From assembly GCA_016711875.1 (NCBI GenBank), contig JADJSD010000001.1:620001-684000 (forward strand): a stretch of 64,000 bases of DNA. The letters are read 5' to 3'. The DNA comes from Betaproteobacteria bacterium. GTDB lineage: Bacteria; Pseudomonadota; Gammaproteobacteria; Burkholderiales; Usitatibacteraceae. A program made the translations under genes and the position numbers. The notes under the pieces are model-generated. The model was not told the DNA's origin. It worked only from the letters and a program-made list of their open reading frames with translations, and made no database searches. Positions 1-10,500 of this stretch are shown piece by piece. How positions within the stretch are numbered: the first letter of the stretch is position 1; the number at the start of each line of letters is the position of its first letter.

Positions 1-2674
1 AGAAGGCCTTGCCGCCGGCATCCGGGGCACGCCGCAGGATCGATCGGTAGTAGTGCGTGACGAGCGAGCGCTCGCCCGTGCCCGCGAGCGGCACCATCGT
101 GTTGCCGCTGTCCGTCTGTGCGGTGAGCGTGCCGCTCAGGCTGCCCTCGGCGGCCGGGGTGAACGCCACCTGCACCGTGCACGAGGCCCCCACGTTCACC
201 GTCGTGCAATCGTGCGTCACCGCGAACCAGGTCGAGGCGGTCACGGCCGTCACGGCCACCGGCAGGCCGCCGGTGTTGGTGAAGGTGATGGATTGCGCGG
301 GGGCGGTCGTGTTCATCGACTGGCCGCCGAAATCCAGCGACGCGGGGCCCGGCGAAAGCACGCCGGGCGCCAGGTCGAACGTCGCCGTCACGCTTCTGGC
401 GGCATCCATCGTCAGGTTGCACGCGCCCGTGCCGGTACAGCCCGAACCCGACCACCCGGCGAACGCCGAACCGGCGACCGGGGATGCGGAAAGAGCGACC
501 GGCGTGCCCGCGTTGAAGGTGGCCGAGCAGGTGGCGCCGCAGTTGATGCCCGCGGGGTTCGACGTCACCGTGCCGCTGCCCGCACCCGCCTTCGCGACCG
601 TGAGGACATGCGTCACCGGCAGGACCGCGAAGCTGCGCGAGACCGGTGGCGCGGCCTGCCAGAAAGCGTTGCCCGCCTGGTTGGCTGCGACCGTGCAGGT
701 GCCGGTCGCGACGAGCGTGACGGTGTTGCCCGCAACCGTGCACACCGGCGTCGTCGAGGAGGTGAACGTCACCGCGAGGCCCGAGGCCGCCGTGGCGCTC
801 ACCGTGAAGGAAGGCGTGCCGATGACACGGTCCGTCAGCGCGCCGAAATCGATCGACTGCGCGAGCGGAACCCACTCGTCGAAGCCCGCGTCGTGCGCGG
901 CACCCTGGGGCCGCGCGGTGCCCTTGAAGTCGGTGGCGGCGCGCGCGGTCGGCGACAGGTCCACCGCCGCCGAGCCGAGGGCGAGCCGATAGTCGCCGCC
1001 CGCCGCGTTCGCGAACACCGGGTTTCCCGCCGTCACGAGCGGCGGCGTGATCGTGGCGCCGGTGGACCCCTGGAAGATGGGCGCAGCCTGCGGCGCCGCG
1101 TTCCACACGAGCACGCGATCCGTCGTGAGCGCGCCGCCCGTGAGGCGCATCGCGACCAGGTGGTCCGCGACGATGCTGTTGGCGAGCAGCAGCGCCGGGG
1201 AGGACGATCCGTAGATCGCGCTGCCGGCGAGCCGGTTGCCCGCGTTCGCGATCGTGACGTGCAGGAGCGAAGCGGCGCCCGCGGCCGCCAGGTGGATCGA
1301 CTGCCCCTGCGTCGACGAGGCGAGGTTGCCCGCGAAGAGCGAGTTCGTGAGTTGCATCGTCGTCGACGAGCCGGCGTAGATCGCCCCGCCGTACGTGGCG
1401 GTGTTGGCGACGAATTTCGTCCTGTCGATCATGACGGTTCCGCCGTTCAGCGAAAGGACGCCTCCGTAGTCCCGCGCGACGTTGGCGGTGAATTCCGCCC
1501 CGGAGATCGTGAGGGGTCCCACCGGGGCGTAGGAGAGGATCGCCGCTCCATTGGGCGCCGTGTTGCCCTCGAAGCGGGTGCCCGTGATCGACACCGCGCC
1601 CGCGTCGTCGTCGATGAAGAGGGCGCCGCCGCCGATGAAGCTCGGCCCCCCGACGTTGCCGGAGAAGAGGCCGCCCACGATCGTCGCCGAGCCGTAGATC
1701 GCCACGCCCCCGGCGGTGTACGCCGTGGAATTATTGGTGAACGTCGAGTCCGTGATCGTCACCGCGCCCCAGGCGTGCACCGCCCCGCCGCCGCTGCCGC
1801 CGGTGTTCGCGGTGAAGGTCGAGTTCACGATCGACCAGGAGCCGTGTGTGGTCGCGCCTCCACCGCTTCCGGCCGCGTTCTCCGTGAACGTGCAATTCGA
1901 AACCGTCACGTCGGTGCCGTTGATGCCGGCGCCGTTGTTCGAGGCGGTGTTGCGCAGGAACGTCGTTCCCGTCACCACGGTCGAGGCACCCCACACCTCC
2001 AGCCCGCCGCCATTCACCGACGAGTTCTGTTCGAGGACGGAGTTTTCGAGCAGGAGGATTCCGGGCGTGTAGATCGCGCCGCCCTGGCTCGTGGCGGCGT
2101 TGGCGCGGAAGGTCGTGTTCACGACGTGCGCGCTCGAGCCCTCGGTATAGAGGCCGCCGCCGTACGGGGCCTGGTTCTGCTCGAAGACGCTGTCCGTGAC
2201 GACGAGGTCCCCGCCGTACATCAGGCCGCCCCCCACGTTCGTCGCGCGGTTGGCGAGGAACTTCACGCGCGCGAGGGTGAGCGGCCCGTAGGAGCGCATG
2301 CCCCCGCCGCCGAAGCTGCCCAGGCCGTTGCGCACGGTGAGATCCGTGATCGTGACCGGCGTGCCGGACGACATGAAGGGACGTATGGCGTTGCCGCCGC
2401 TGATCGCGAGGGTGTCCCGGCCGGGCCCGGCGATCGTGAGCTCGTCGGTGATGAAGATCTCGGCGGCGAGCGTGATGGTGCAAGGGCACCCCGCGAGCGA
2501 GAAGGTGATGGTGTCGGCCCCCGGCGACGCGTTCGCGTCGAGGACGGCCTGCCTGAGGGAACCGGCCCCCGAATCGGCCGTGGTGGTGACCACGAACGGG
2601 GCGGCCTGCGAGAGACCTGCAACTGCGAGGAGGGCCAGTACTCCGCGGGCCCACTGCAACCAGCGTCGTTTCAT
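1..2674 (-). CDS. Secreted beta-helix/Ig-like protein with DUF4214 tail (C-terminus outside window)
   Basis: Partial gene; at least 891 codons are visible and the stop lies left of base 1. It starts at ATG 2674 with a signal peptide (MKRRWLQWARGVLALL...) cleaved after about 25 residues. Residues 25-300 are a right-handed beta-helix of the kind seen in polymorphic outer-membrane-like proteins, opening with TADSGAGSLRQAVLDANA and followed by many GGG-rich turns. Next come an Ig-like segment, a glycine/cysteine-rich InlB-B-like repeat (GTVTSNPAGINCGATC), a choice-of-anchor D domain (DFGGQSMNTTAPAQ) and the first DUF4214 repeat (RSLVTHYYRSILRRAPDAGG), where the window ends. The role is probably surface exposure or adhesion; no catalytic motif is seen. 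It is divergent from the gene at 3020. The tail belongs to the GERSLVTHYY subfamily shared with 27418-29030, 29172-33688 and 33906-36146. Confidence 0.85.
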   Translation of the reverse strand, partial: MKRRWLQWARGVLALLAVAGLSQAAPFVVTTTADSGAGSLRQAVLDANASPGADTITFSLAGCPCTITLAAEIFITDELTIAGPGRDTLAISGGNAIRPFMSSGTPVTITDLTVRNGLGSFGGGGMRSYGPLTLARVKFLANRATNVGGGLMYGGDLVVTDSVFEQNQAPYGGGLYTEGSSAHVVNTTFRANAATSQGGAIYTPGILLLENSVLEQNSSVNGGGLEVWGASTVVTGTTFLRNTASNNGAGINGTDVTVSNCTFTENAAGSGGGATTHGSWSIVNSTFTANTGGSGGGAVHAWGAVTITDSTFTNNSTAYTAGGVAIYGSATIVGGLFSGNVGGPSFIGGGALFIDDDAGAVSITGTRFEGNTAPNGAAILSYAPVGPLTISGAEFTANVARDYGGVLSLNGGTVMIDRTKFVANTATYGGAIYAGSSTTMQLTNSLFAGNLASSTQGQSIHLAAAGAASLLHVTIANAGNRLAGSAIYGSSSPALLLANSIVADHLVAMRLTGGALTTDRVLVWNAAPQAAPIFQGSTGATITPPLVTAGNPVFANAAGGDYRLALGSAAVDLSPTARAATDFKGTARPQGAAHDAGFDEWVPLAQSIDFGALTDRVIGTPSFTVSATAASGLAVTFTSSTTPVCTVAGNTVTLVATGTCTVAANQAGNAFWQAAPPVSRSFAVLPVTHVLTVAKAGAGSGTVTSNPAGINCGATCSATFNAGTPVALSASPVAGSAFAGWSGSGCTGTGACNLTMDAARSVTATFDLAPGVLSPGPASLDFGGQSMNTTAPAQSITFTNTGGLPVAVTAVTASTWFAVTHDCTTVNVGASCTVQVAFTPAAEGSLSGTLTAQTDSGNTMVPLAGTGERSLVTHYYRSILRRAPDAGGKAF

Positions 2675-3019
2675 GGCGAGATCCCGGGGCCATGAGGGCC
2701 GGGGGATACTTTCACGCTAGCCCTCGCGAAAGCGGGTTCTTGTCCCTGCATCAAGTTCGCCCGCGAAATCCGTGGGACCTCGGGGGCACGGTTTCGCCCG
2801 ATCGCCGCGGCACACCCGCTTGCATCGCGGCCATATGTCATCCGTAACGCGGCGGGCGGCAAAACGGGCTCCTGCGGAATATGTCGGGTTGACCTGCGGG
2901 TCGCTCCCTCCCTACCATCGGCCTTTCCCTGCGGAACAGAGGCGTTCGCGCCCCCACCGCGCATCGAGTCGACCCACGGCCCGCCTGTCGGCGTGCCGCC
3001 ACGACGGGAGCTTTCCCTG
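2675..3019. promoter_or_regulatory. Divergent intergenic region
   Basis: These 345 bases separate two divergent secreted-protein genes and contain no convincing reading frame. A candidate sigma70 promoter for the rightward gene has TTGACC at 2889-2894 and TACCAT at 2913-2918, an 18-base spacer. No clear promoter was found for the leftward gene, although its control signals must lie here too. Confidence 0.4.
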
Positions 3020-5127
3020 ATGAGTCCTCGCATCCTCCACACGGGCCTCGCCGCCGCGCTGTGTTTCGCGCTCGGCGCGCAGGCCGCCCCCACGCGGGTC
3101 TCCGCCAACGCCGGCGAAGTGCGCGACATCCTCTACACGACCGGGTCCGGCGCGGCCGGCACCGTCTATGCCGCGACCTTCGGCGGCGGCGTGTTCAAGA
3201 GCACGACGAGCGGCTCCACGTGGGCGCACCTGCCGGGCCTCACGGCCCGCTACGTGCATCGCCTCGCGGTGAGCCCGCTTTCCACCGCGCGCATCTACGC
3301 GGCGACGGAGAACGGCCTCTTCCGCTCGGCCGACAGCGGCACCACCTGGACGCAGCTCACCTTCGACCCCGCCACGGCCGTCGCGGTGGACCCGGGCAGC
3401 GTCACCAACGACACGCTGCTCCTCGGCGTGCCGGGCGTGGGCATCGTGCGGGCCGCGAGCGCGAACCTCGCCGCCCCCACCTACACGCGCGTCTCCTCGG
3501 GCCTGGATTCCTCCGACGTCACCAAGATCGAATACCAGTCGAGCGCGGTGGCCTACGCGGTGCTCGCCTGCAACTACCAGGACGTCTCGCCGCCTTTCAA
3601 GGAAGGCAACTACGGCGGGCTTTTCCGCACGATCGACAACGGGTCGTCGGGCTGGTCCAACGTCACCACGCTGGCGGCCGTTTCCCTTTCGCATTCGCCC
3701 TCCGGCGTCATCACGCCGACGAAGTGCGTCTCCGACGTGGCGACGAACGCGACCACCGTCGTGGCGACCACCTTCGACATGCTCACCAATTCGGGCTTCG
3801 TGCAGCGCTCCGTGAGCGCGGGCGCGTGGTCGATGCCCACGGCTTTCGTTGCAACGTCGGGCGACCTGTTCGGCGCCCTGTCGGTGCGCCGCGACCGCAA
3901 CTCGACGACGACCTTCTGGGCCGGCTCGGCGCAGGTGGGCGTGTGGAAGTCCACGGACAGCGGCCTCAACTGGACGCAGCAGACCCTCAACGCGGCGCCC
4001 CAGCACTTCACGGGCGTGCGCGCGCTGGAGACCGTCGTGGGCAGCACCACCGTCCTGGGCGCCTTCAAGGGCCTGGGCATCTCCACGGCGCCCAACACAC
4101 CGGTAACCCCCAGACCTGGACGCTCGCGACGGGCCTCACGGCGGACCGCGTGCGCTCCCTCGCCAACCACAACACGGCGGCCCCCAACACTTACTACATG
4201 GCGCTCGAGCAGGGCGGCGTGCAGAAGTCCACGAACGCCGGCACCGCCTGGACGCCCCTCAACACGGGGCTCAACGTCGTCTTCGGAAATGCGACGGGCG
4301 ATTCCCTGCGCAGCGCGCAATCCATCGTCGCGCACCCGGGCGACACGAACGTCGTCGCAGTCGGCATGCGCACGCTGGGCCTCTACAACCTCACCGGCGG
4401 GACGACCTGGACTTCCGCCAATCCGGGCATCCTCGGATCGGCCACGGACCACAAGCCGCAGGCGTTCGTCGCCAACCCCGCCGGCTCGCGCTTCTACTAT
4501 TCCCTCTTCGACCCGGCGGGCGCCGCCGGCCAGGGCGCCGTGGCGGGCGGGCTGTACCAGAGCACCGCGCCCTCCACGCTGATCGGCACCGGCCGGCCCA
4601 TCTTCGAATCCAACCCGTCCCTGGGCGTGGCGCCGGGCTCCTACCGCGTCGTGGTGAGCCCCAACGATTTCAACCGGGTCTTCTTCCTGATGTACGACTC
4701 GGAGCCGTACCGCGCCTCGGACGGCGTCAACTTCAGCCGCGTGGCCGTCTCGCACGAAGGCTTCATGCGCATCGCCTTCTGGGATATCGCCGAGCGCCCC
4801 GCCACGGGTGTCGTGGTCGGCTCCACGAACAAGGGCATCTTCCGCTCGGCCGATGGCGGCGCGAGCTTCTCGCGCGTGGCGGCGACCGGGCTCACGGACT
4901 TCAATCTATCCTCCATCGCCTACTCGAGCGACGGCCGGCTCTTCGGCGGCACGCTCGCGGGCGGCTACTTCTGCTCCAAGGACGACGGCACGACCTGGGC
5001 CGCCGTCTCGCTCGGCGGGCTTCCGGCCATGCCGGTGCGCGAGGTGCGCTTCCTGAACAACCAGATCCATTGGCTGACGGACGGTGGAGGGATCTACAAA
5101 TCCACCCCGGCCACGGACTGCCCGTGA
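3020..5127 (+). CDS. Secreted BNR/YCF48-like beta-propeller protein (frameshifted)
   Basis: Starts at ATG 3020 with a signal peptide ending near AQAAP. The body is a series of propeller blades with Asp-box-like motifs (FKSTTSGSTW, RSADSGTTW, KSTDSGLNW, KSTNAGTAW), as in sortilin/YCF48/exo-alpha-sialidase-like propellers. No sialidase catalytic arginine triad was identified, so binding or structural use is as likely as glycosidase activity. The frame breaks near 4094-4104: it reads ...GISTAPNT in one frame and resumes at GNPQTWTLATGL in another. Adding one base (acacc to accacc) restores a continuous protein of about 702 residues. Unlike its neighbours it has no DUF4214 tail. The stop lies 20 bases before the start of the next gene, so the two are probably co-transcribed. 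Confidence 0.8.
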
Positions 5128-5147
5128 TGGCGCGCGAGGACACGACC

Positions 5148-7538
5148 ATGAAGACGATCCGCACCTTCCTTCGCACCGCCGCCGCCACCGCGGCCCTCGC
5201 GCTCGCCGCGCTGCCCGCCGCGGCGCAGAGCTTCAACGCCGAGTTCCGCCTCTCGAACCAGTCGGGCCCGTCGCTCTCGCCCACGGTGGCCGCGACCGGC
5301 AACAACGTCTACGTCGTCTGGGCCGAGAACATCGCCCTGGGCGGCGGCGGCTTCGACTCCGAGGTGTTCATCCGGGTGTCGACCACCAACGGCACCTCCT
5401 GGAACGCCACGGCGAACATCTCGAACAACGCCGCCCGGCAGGACACCGAGCCTTTCGTGGCCGCCAACGGCGCGAACGTCGTCGTGGCCTGGACGGACAG
5501 CCAGGCGAACGGCGAGATCTACTACGTGTTCAGCACGAACGCGGGCGTCTCCTTCTCCGCCCCGGCCAAGATCACGACCTCGGTGGGCTATTCGCGCCCC
5601 TCGGGGATCATCGTCGACGCGAGCGGTCGCGTGCACGTGGCCTACTACGACAACTCGTTCACGGGCCTGAGCTTCGGCCAGGTGTTCTACATGTGCTCGA
5701 ACACCGTCGGCGGCGCGTTCAACGCCCCGGTGAGCGTGCTCGCGAACGACGGCGTCGTCGACAACGAGGCGCCGCGCATCGCGCTCGCGCCGGACGGCAC
5801 GCTCTACATGCTCTACCGCACCAGCCGCAACGGCGCCCCGCAGGGCGGCTGGCCGCCCTTCGACCAGTACCTGCTGCGCACGAGCGCGCCGGTGACGAGC
5901 TGCTCGCCCTCCTGGCTCTACCCGGCGCAGAAGGTCTCGCGCGGGTTGCCCGAGGAGCTGGCGAACACCTACGGCGGCAGCGTCTACGCCGGCCCGACGG
6001 GCGCGCTGCACGCCGCCTGGTGGGCGGACAAGGCCGGCACCAACCTCTACTACCGCAAGGGCGTGCCCAACGGCGCCGGTTTCGGCCCGCCGATCGACAT
6101 CTCGCGCCTGGGCACGAACCACCTGCAGTGGGACGGCACCGCCGCGGAACTCTCGGTGTTCGGCGCGGGCGAGGACGCCGCGAACAACACGCACTTCGTC
6201 TTCGCGGACCGCACCTCGACGCGCGACGGCTACCTTACCGGCAACCTGTTCTACACGTGCCTCAACAGCGCGGGCGCGCTGCAGGCGAAGATCGCCGCCA
6301 AGTCCACGGGCTCGGCGGACGCCATGCAGCCGCGCGGCATCGTGAACAACGGCGTCTTCCACATGGTGTGGAGCGATTTCCGCGACGCGGCGGCCGCCAC
6401 CACCACCGGCGCGGAGATCTACTACCGCGGCGTCAATGTGGGCGCCTGTTCCATCACGGCCTCGCCGCAGGCGGGCGTTTCCGTCTCGGCCGTGGCCTTC
6501 GGCGGCCAGTCGATGGGGACGACCGCGCCGGCGCAGGCGGTGACGGTCACCAACATCGGCACCGGCACGCTCACCATCAGCAACGTCGCGGTGAACAACG
6601 CGCAGTTCGCGCAGACGAACAACTGCACGAGCCTCGCCTCCGGCGCGAGCTGCACGGTGAACGTCACCTTCACGCCGGCCGTGGCCGGGGGCGCGCTGCT
6701 CTCGACCACCAACGTGACGGGCAACCTCACCCTCACGAGCAACGGCGTGGGCAGCCCCAACGTCGTGAGCCTCACGGGGACGGGTGAAAAATCCTTGGTC
6801 ACCCACTACTACCGCTCGATCCTGCGCCGCGCCCCGGACGGCGGCGGCAAGGCCTTCTGGGAGAGCGAGGCCACGCGCCTGTCGAGCCTGGGCGCCAACG
6901 TGAACGAGACCTGGTTCGCGATGGCCACGTTCTTCTACTTCAGCGGCGAGTACACCGCCTTCGGCCGCAACGACACGGAGTTCGTGTCCGACCTCTACAA
7001 CACCTTCTTCAACCGGCCGGCCGACGGCGGGGGCCTCGCCTTCTGGATCGGGCAGATTTCCGCGGGCGTGCCGCGCGAGATCATCCTCGTGTCGTTCATG
7101 TTCTCGACGGAGTTCCAGACCTTCGCGCAGGGCATCTTCGGCAACACCGCCGCGCGCAAGGAAGTGGACACGGTGATCGACTTCTACCGGGGTGTGCTCT
7201 CCCGGCTGCCGGACACGGGCGGCTTCAACTTCTGGGTGCAGCAGTTCCGCACCGCCCAATGTTCCGGGGCCGCCGCCGTCAACACGCAGGTGGAGTCGAT
7301 TTCCGGGAGCTTCATGAACGGCGGCGAGTACATCGGCCGCAACCGGACCAACGCGCAGTTCGTGGGCGACCTCTACAACTCCTTCCTGCGCCGCGGTGGC
7401 GACCAGGGCGGCGTGCTCTTCTGGATCGGGCAACTCAACGGCGGGGCCCCGCGCAATTCCATCCGCCAGCAGTTCATCACCACGCCCGAGTTCCAGGGCC
7501 GGGTGGCAGCCATCATCGCCCAGGGCTGCCTGCCCTGA
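5148..7538 (+). CDS. Secreted sialidase-like propeller protein with anchor-D and DUF4214 tail
   Basis: 796 residues from ATG 5148, preceded by GAGGA at 5136-5140; an in-frame ATG at 5127 would give the signal peptide an unusual extension. Signal peptide about residues 1-27 (ends AAAQS). Residues 28-440 are a BNR/sialidase-superfamily propeller with repeats such as SPTVAATGNNVYVVWAE and EPFVAANGANVVVAWTD. Residues 443-545 are a choice-of-anchor D domain (AFGGQSMGTTAPAQ). Residues 547-796 form a DUF4214 tail of four repeats (RSILRRAPDGGGKAFW, NTFFNRPADGGGLAFW, RGVLSRLPDTGGFNFW, NSFLRRGGDQGGVLFW) ending in QGCLP. It is likely exported by Sec and then held at, or moved across, the outer membrane. 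Hydrolase activity is unproven. Confidence 0.88.
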   Translation: MKTIRTFLRTAAATAALALAALPAAAQSFNAEFRLSNQSGPSLSPTVAATGNNVYVVWAENIALGGGGFDSEVFIRVSTTNGTSWNATANISNNAARQDTEPFVAANGANVVVAWTDSQANGEIYYVFSTNAGVSFSAPAKITTSVGYSRPSGIIVDASGRVHVAYYDNSFTGLSFGQVFYMCSNTVGGAFNAPVSVLANDGVVDNEAPRIALAPDGTLYMLYRTSRNGAPQGGWPPFDQYLLRTSAPVTSCSPSWLYPAQKVSRGLPEELANTYGGSVYAGPTGALHAAWWADKAGTNLYYRKGVPNGAGFGPPIDISRLGTNHLQWDGTAAELSVFGAGEDAANNTHFVFADRTSTRDGYLTGNLFYTCLNSAGALQAKIAAKSTGSADAMQPRGIVNNGVFHMVWSDFRDAAAATTTGAEIYYRGVNVGACSITASPQAGVSVSAVAFGGQSMGTTAPAQAVTVTNIGTGTLTISNVAVNNAQFAQTNNCTSLASGASCTVNVTFTPAVAGGALLSTTNVTGNLTLTSNGVGSPNVVSLTGTGEKSLVTHYYRSILRRAPDGGGKAFWESEATRLSSLGANVNETWFAMATFFYFSGEYTAFGRNDTEFVSDLYNTFFNRPADGGGLAFWIGQISAGVPREIILVSFMFSTEFQTFAQGIFGNTAARKEVDTVIDFYRGVLSRLPDTGGFNFWVQQFRTAQCSGAAAVNTQVESISGSFMNGGEYIGRNRTNAQFVGDLYNSFLRRGGDQGGVLFWIGQLNGGAPRNSIRQQFITTPEFQGRVAAIIAQGCLP
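6478..7538 (+). repeat. Type A1 anchor-D/DUF4214 cassette, copy 1
   Basis: About 1.05 kb encoding the anchor-D domain and four DUF4214 repeats. It is nearly the same at the DNA level as 10420-11474 and 12811-13871. The conserved AAAAA run in ggacgggtgaaaaatcc at the domain joint stands out in GC-rich DNA. Confidence 0.8.
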
Positions 7539-7546
7539 GCTTCCCC

Positions 7547-7568
7547 GGGAGCCGGCGCGCCGGCTCCC
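7547..7568. terminator. Perfect 22-base palindrome between genes
   Basis: The arm gggagccggcg is followed directly by its exact reverse complement, then gtctttc. It lies 9 bases after the stop at 7538 and upstream of the gene at 7596. It probably acts as a rho-independent-like terminator or attenuating hairpin, but the T-tract is poor. Confidence 0.5.
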
Positions 7569-7595
7569 GTCTTTCACGTCGCTCCGGAGGTGTCG

Positions 7596-10500
7596 GTGAA
7601 GAGATTCGTCCTGCGGGCCGCCGGCCTGCTTCTCGCGTTCGCGACGACCGTGGCCTCCGCTGCCGCGCCCCAGATGATTTCGCCGGTACGCGGTGCCGTC
7701 GCCAAGAACGCGCCCGCGCTCTGGCCCCAGGCCGCGCCCGTGCGTTTCAACGGCGACACGCTCTTCGCGTTGCCCGCGGGCGCCACGGTGGAGCTCACGC
7801 TCCCGAACGCGGACGTCCAGTCGTACGTCTTCGAGCGCGTCATCGAGCACGGGGGCGGCATCCGCACCTGGATCGGCCAGAGTCCCCTTCGCGGCAACAA
7901 CGAGCGCGCGGTCATCACGCAAAGCGACGCCGGCACCTGGGGCTGGATGAAGACCCCCTGGGGCGAGTACCGCATCTATCCGGGATCCGACCACGACTGG
8001 ATCGCCGAAAAGCCCCTCATGAACATCGCGCCGACCTTCTCCGGCGGCGATGCCATTCCGGCCCCGGACGACGATCCGCGGATCCCGATTCCCAAGGGCA
8101 TCCCGACCTTCGAGAGCCCCTTCATGGTCCAGAAGGCCCTCACGGCCAAGGCCGCGCCGGCACCCGCCTTCGTGGCCGACGTGATGATCCTCTACACGGA
8201 CGACATCGCGACCAAGCTGGGCGCGGGCCTCATGCCCATGCTCTACAACCTGGTCGCCACCAACAACCTGGCGCTCGCGGACAGCGAAGTGGCGCTGTCG
8301 CTTCGCCTCGTCAACGCGACGAAGATCAACCTGCCCAACACGGCCGGCTCGAGCGACACCCTCAGCTCGATGGCGGGCAGCGCCGGCAGCAACATCGCCT
8401 TCTTCCAGGGCCTCTCCCACGGCGCGGGCTCGCTGCGCGACCAGGTGGGCGCGGACTTCGTGGCGCTGGTGCGCGACGGGCCGACGGACACCGGCGGCAT
8501 CGCCTTCGTGCTCAAGAACCCGACGCCGGGCGTGCTCTCGTCCACGGCGGCGCATTCGGTGAACAACTTCTGCGCGGGCGGTTGCGAGAGCATCTTCGCG
8601 CACGAGCTGGGCCACAACCAGGGCAACGCCCACGACCGCAACACGGTGGCGCGCGACAGCGGCACCGGCACCGTCTCGCCGACGGCGGGGGTGTTTCCGT
8701 ATTCCTTCGGCCACAACTTCTGCACCAACGGCTTCACCTGCGACGCCTTCACGCCCGGGGGATGCCCGTCCAACTACGCCCAGTGCGCGAGCCGGGTGAC
8801 CGGCGTGGACTTCGGCACGATCATGTCGTACGTCAACCCGACGGCGATGAAGTTCTCGAACCCGAACGTGCAGTGCGTGCCCGCGGGCGGCGCCGGCCCG
8901 TCCCACGCTTGCGGCCAGGCAGGGGTGAACGACAACGCGCTGTCGATGAACACCGTGCGCAGCAACGTCGCGGCCTATCGCAATTCGACCATCCCGGCGC
9001 TCCCGGGCTCGGTGCAGTTCAAGCAGACGCGCTTCGTCGGCACGGAAGCCGGCGGCACGGTCACCTTCACCGCCAGCCGCACCAACGGCAGCACCGGCGC
9101 GGTGTCCGCGGCCTACGTGGTGAGCGGCGTCTCCGCCACGGCCGGCGTGGATTTCATCGCCACCAGCGGCACCCTCAACTGGGCGAACGGCGACGCGGCC
9201 GACAAGACCATCACCGTCACCCTGCGCAACGAGCAGGTCGTCGAGGGCGTGGAGTCGCTGAGCGCGACCCTTTCCACCCCCGCCGGCACCGCGGGCTTCT
9301 ACCTCGGGCACCCGACGGTGGCCACGGCCGCGATCCTCGAATCCTGGCCGCCCGGCGGCACCTTCCCGGCCGGCTTCACCGGCACCTCCGGCAACGCGTG
9401 GACCACCTCGGCCGACTTTTCCTACGACGGCGACGCCGTGAGCCTCAAGTCCGGCGCGATCCAGTTCGGCGTGAACGGCTGCGACGCGAACGGCAACCCC
9501 TCCGGCGCGGGCACGCTGCCCTGCCCGTCCGCCGTGCAGGTCTCGCGCACGTTCCCGGCCGGCGAGGTGAGCTTCGCCTACCGCGTGGACAGTTATCCCA
9601 ACTTCGGCGTCTTCGAGTTCCTCGTCGACGGCGTGGTCCTCGTCTCGCGTTCCGGCAACCCGGCGACGGTCGCCGACGACCCGGCGCGCCCGGGCTGGCG
9701 CACCTTCTCGACGACGATCGCCGCCGGCGCCCACACGCTCGTGTGGCGCTACCGCGTGGGCTTCGGCTTCGCCTGTTCCAACGCCGTTCCGGCGCCGCCC
9801 CAGGGCGGCACCTGCGCCGACCGCGCCTGGATCGATTCCGTGAGCCTGCCGGTCGCGTTGACCCCGAGCTCCGTCTCCGTCATCGCCAACACGCCGACGG
9901 CCGCGCTGGGGCAATCGATCTCCTTCACGGCCACCGTGAATCCGGGCGGCGCCGTGGGCACCGTCGGCTTCTACGACAGCGGGGCCGTGATCGCGGGATG
10001 CGAGGCCGTGGCCGTCGCAAGCGCCACCGCCACGTGCAACACGAGCGCGCTGGCGGTCGGCGTGCACTCCATCGCCGCGGGCTACTCGGGCAACACGACC
10101 TTCGCCGCGAGCCTGTCGACGGGCGTGACGCAGACGATCCTCTCGACGCAGACCCTCACGCTCACCAAGGCCGGCACGGGCGCGGGCACCGTCACCTCCA
10201 ACCCCGCCGGCATCAACTGCGGCGCCACGTGCGCCTTCGCCTTTGGCGGCGGCTCGTCGGTGACGCTCACGGCCGCGGCCTCGGGCGGCTCGGTCTTCGC
10301 CGGCTGGTCCGGCGGCGCCTGCACGGGCACGGGCACCTGCGTGGTGACGATGAACGCGGCGACGGCCGTGACAGCCAACTTCGTGACGCTCGCCGGAACG
10401 CCCACGGCGACGCTCATGCCCGCCTCGCTCGCCTTCGGCGGGCAGTCGATGGGAACGACGGCACCCGCGCAGGCGGTGACTGTCACCAACACCGGCACGG

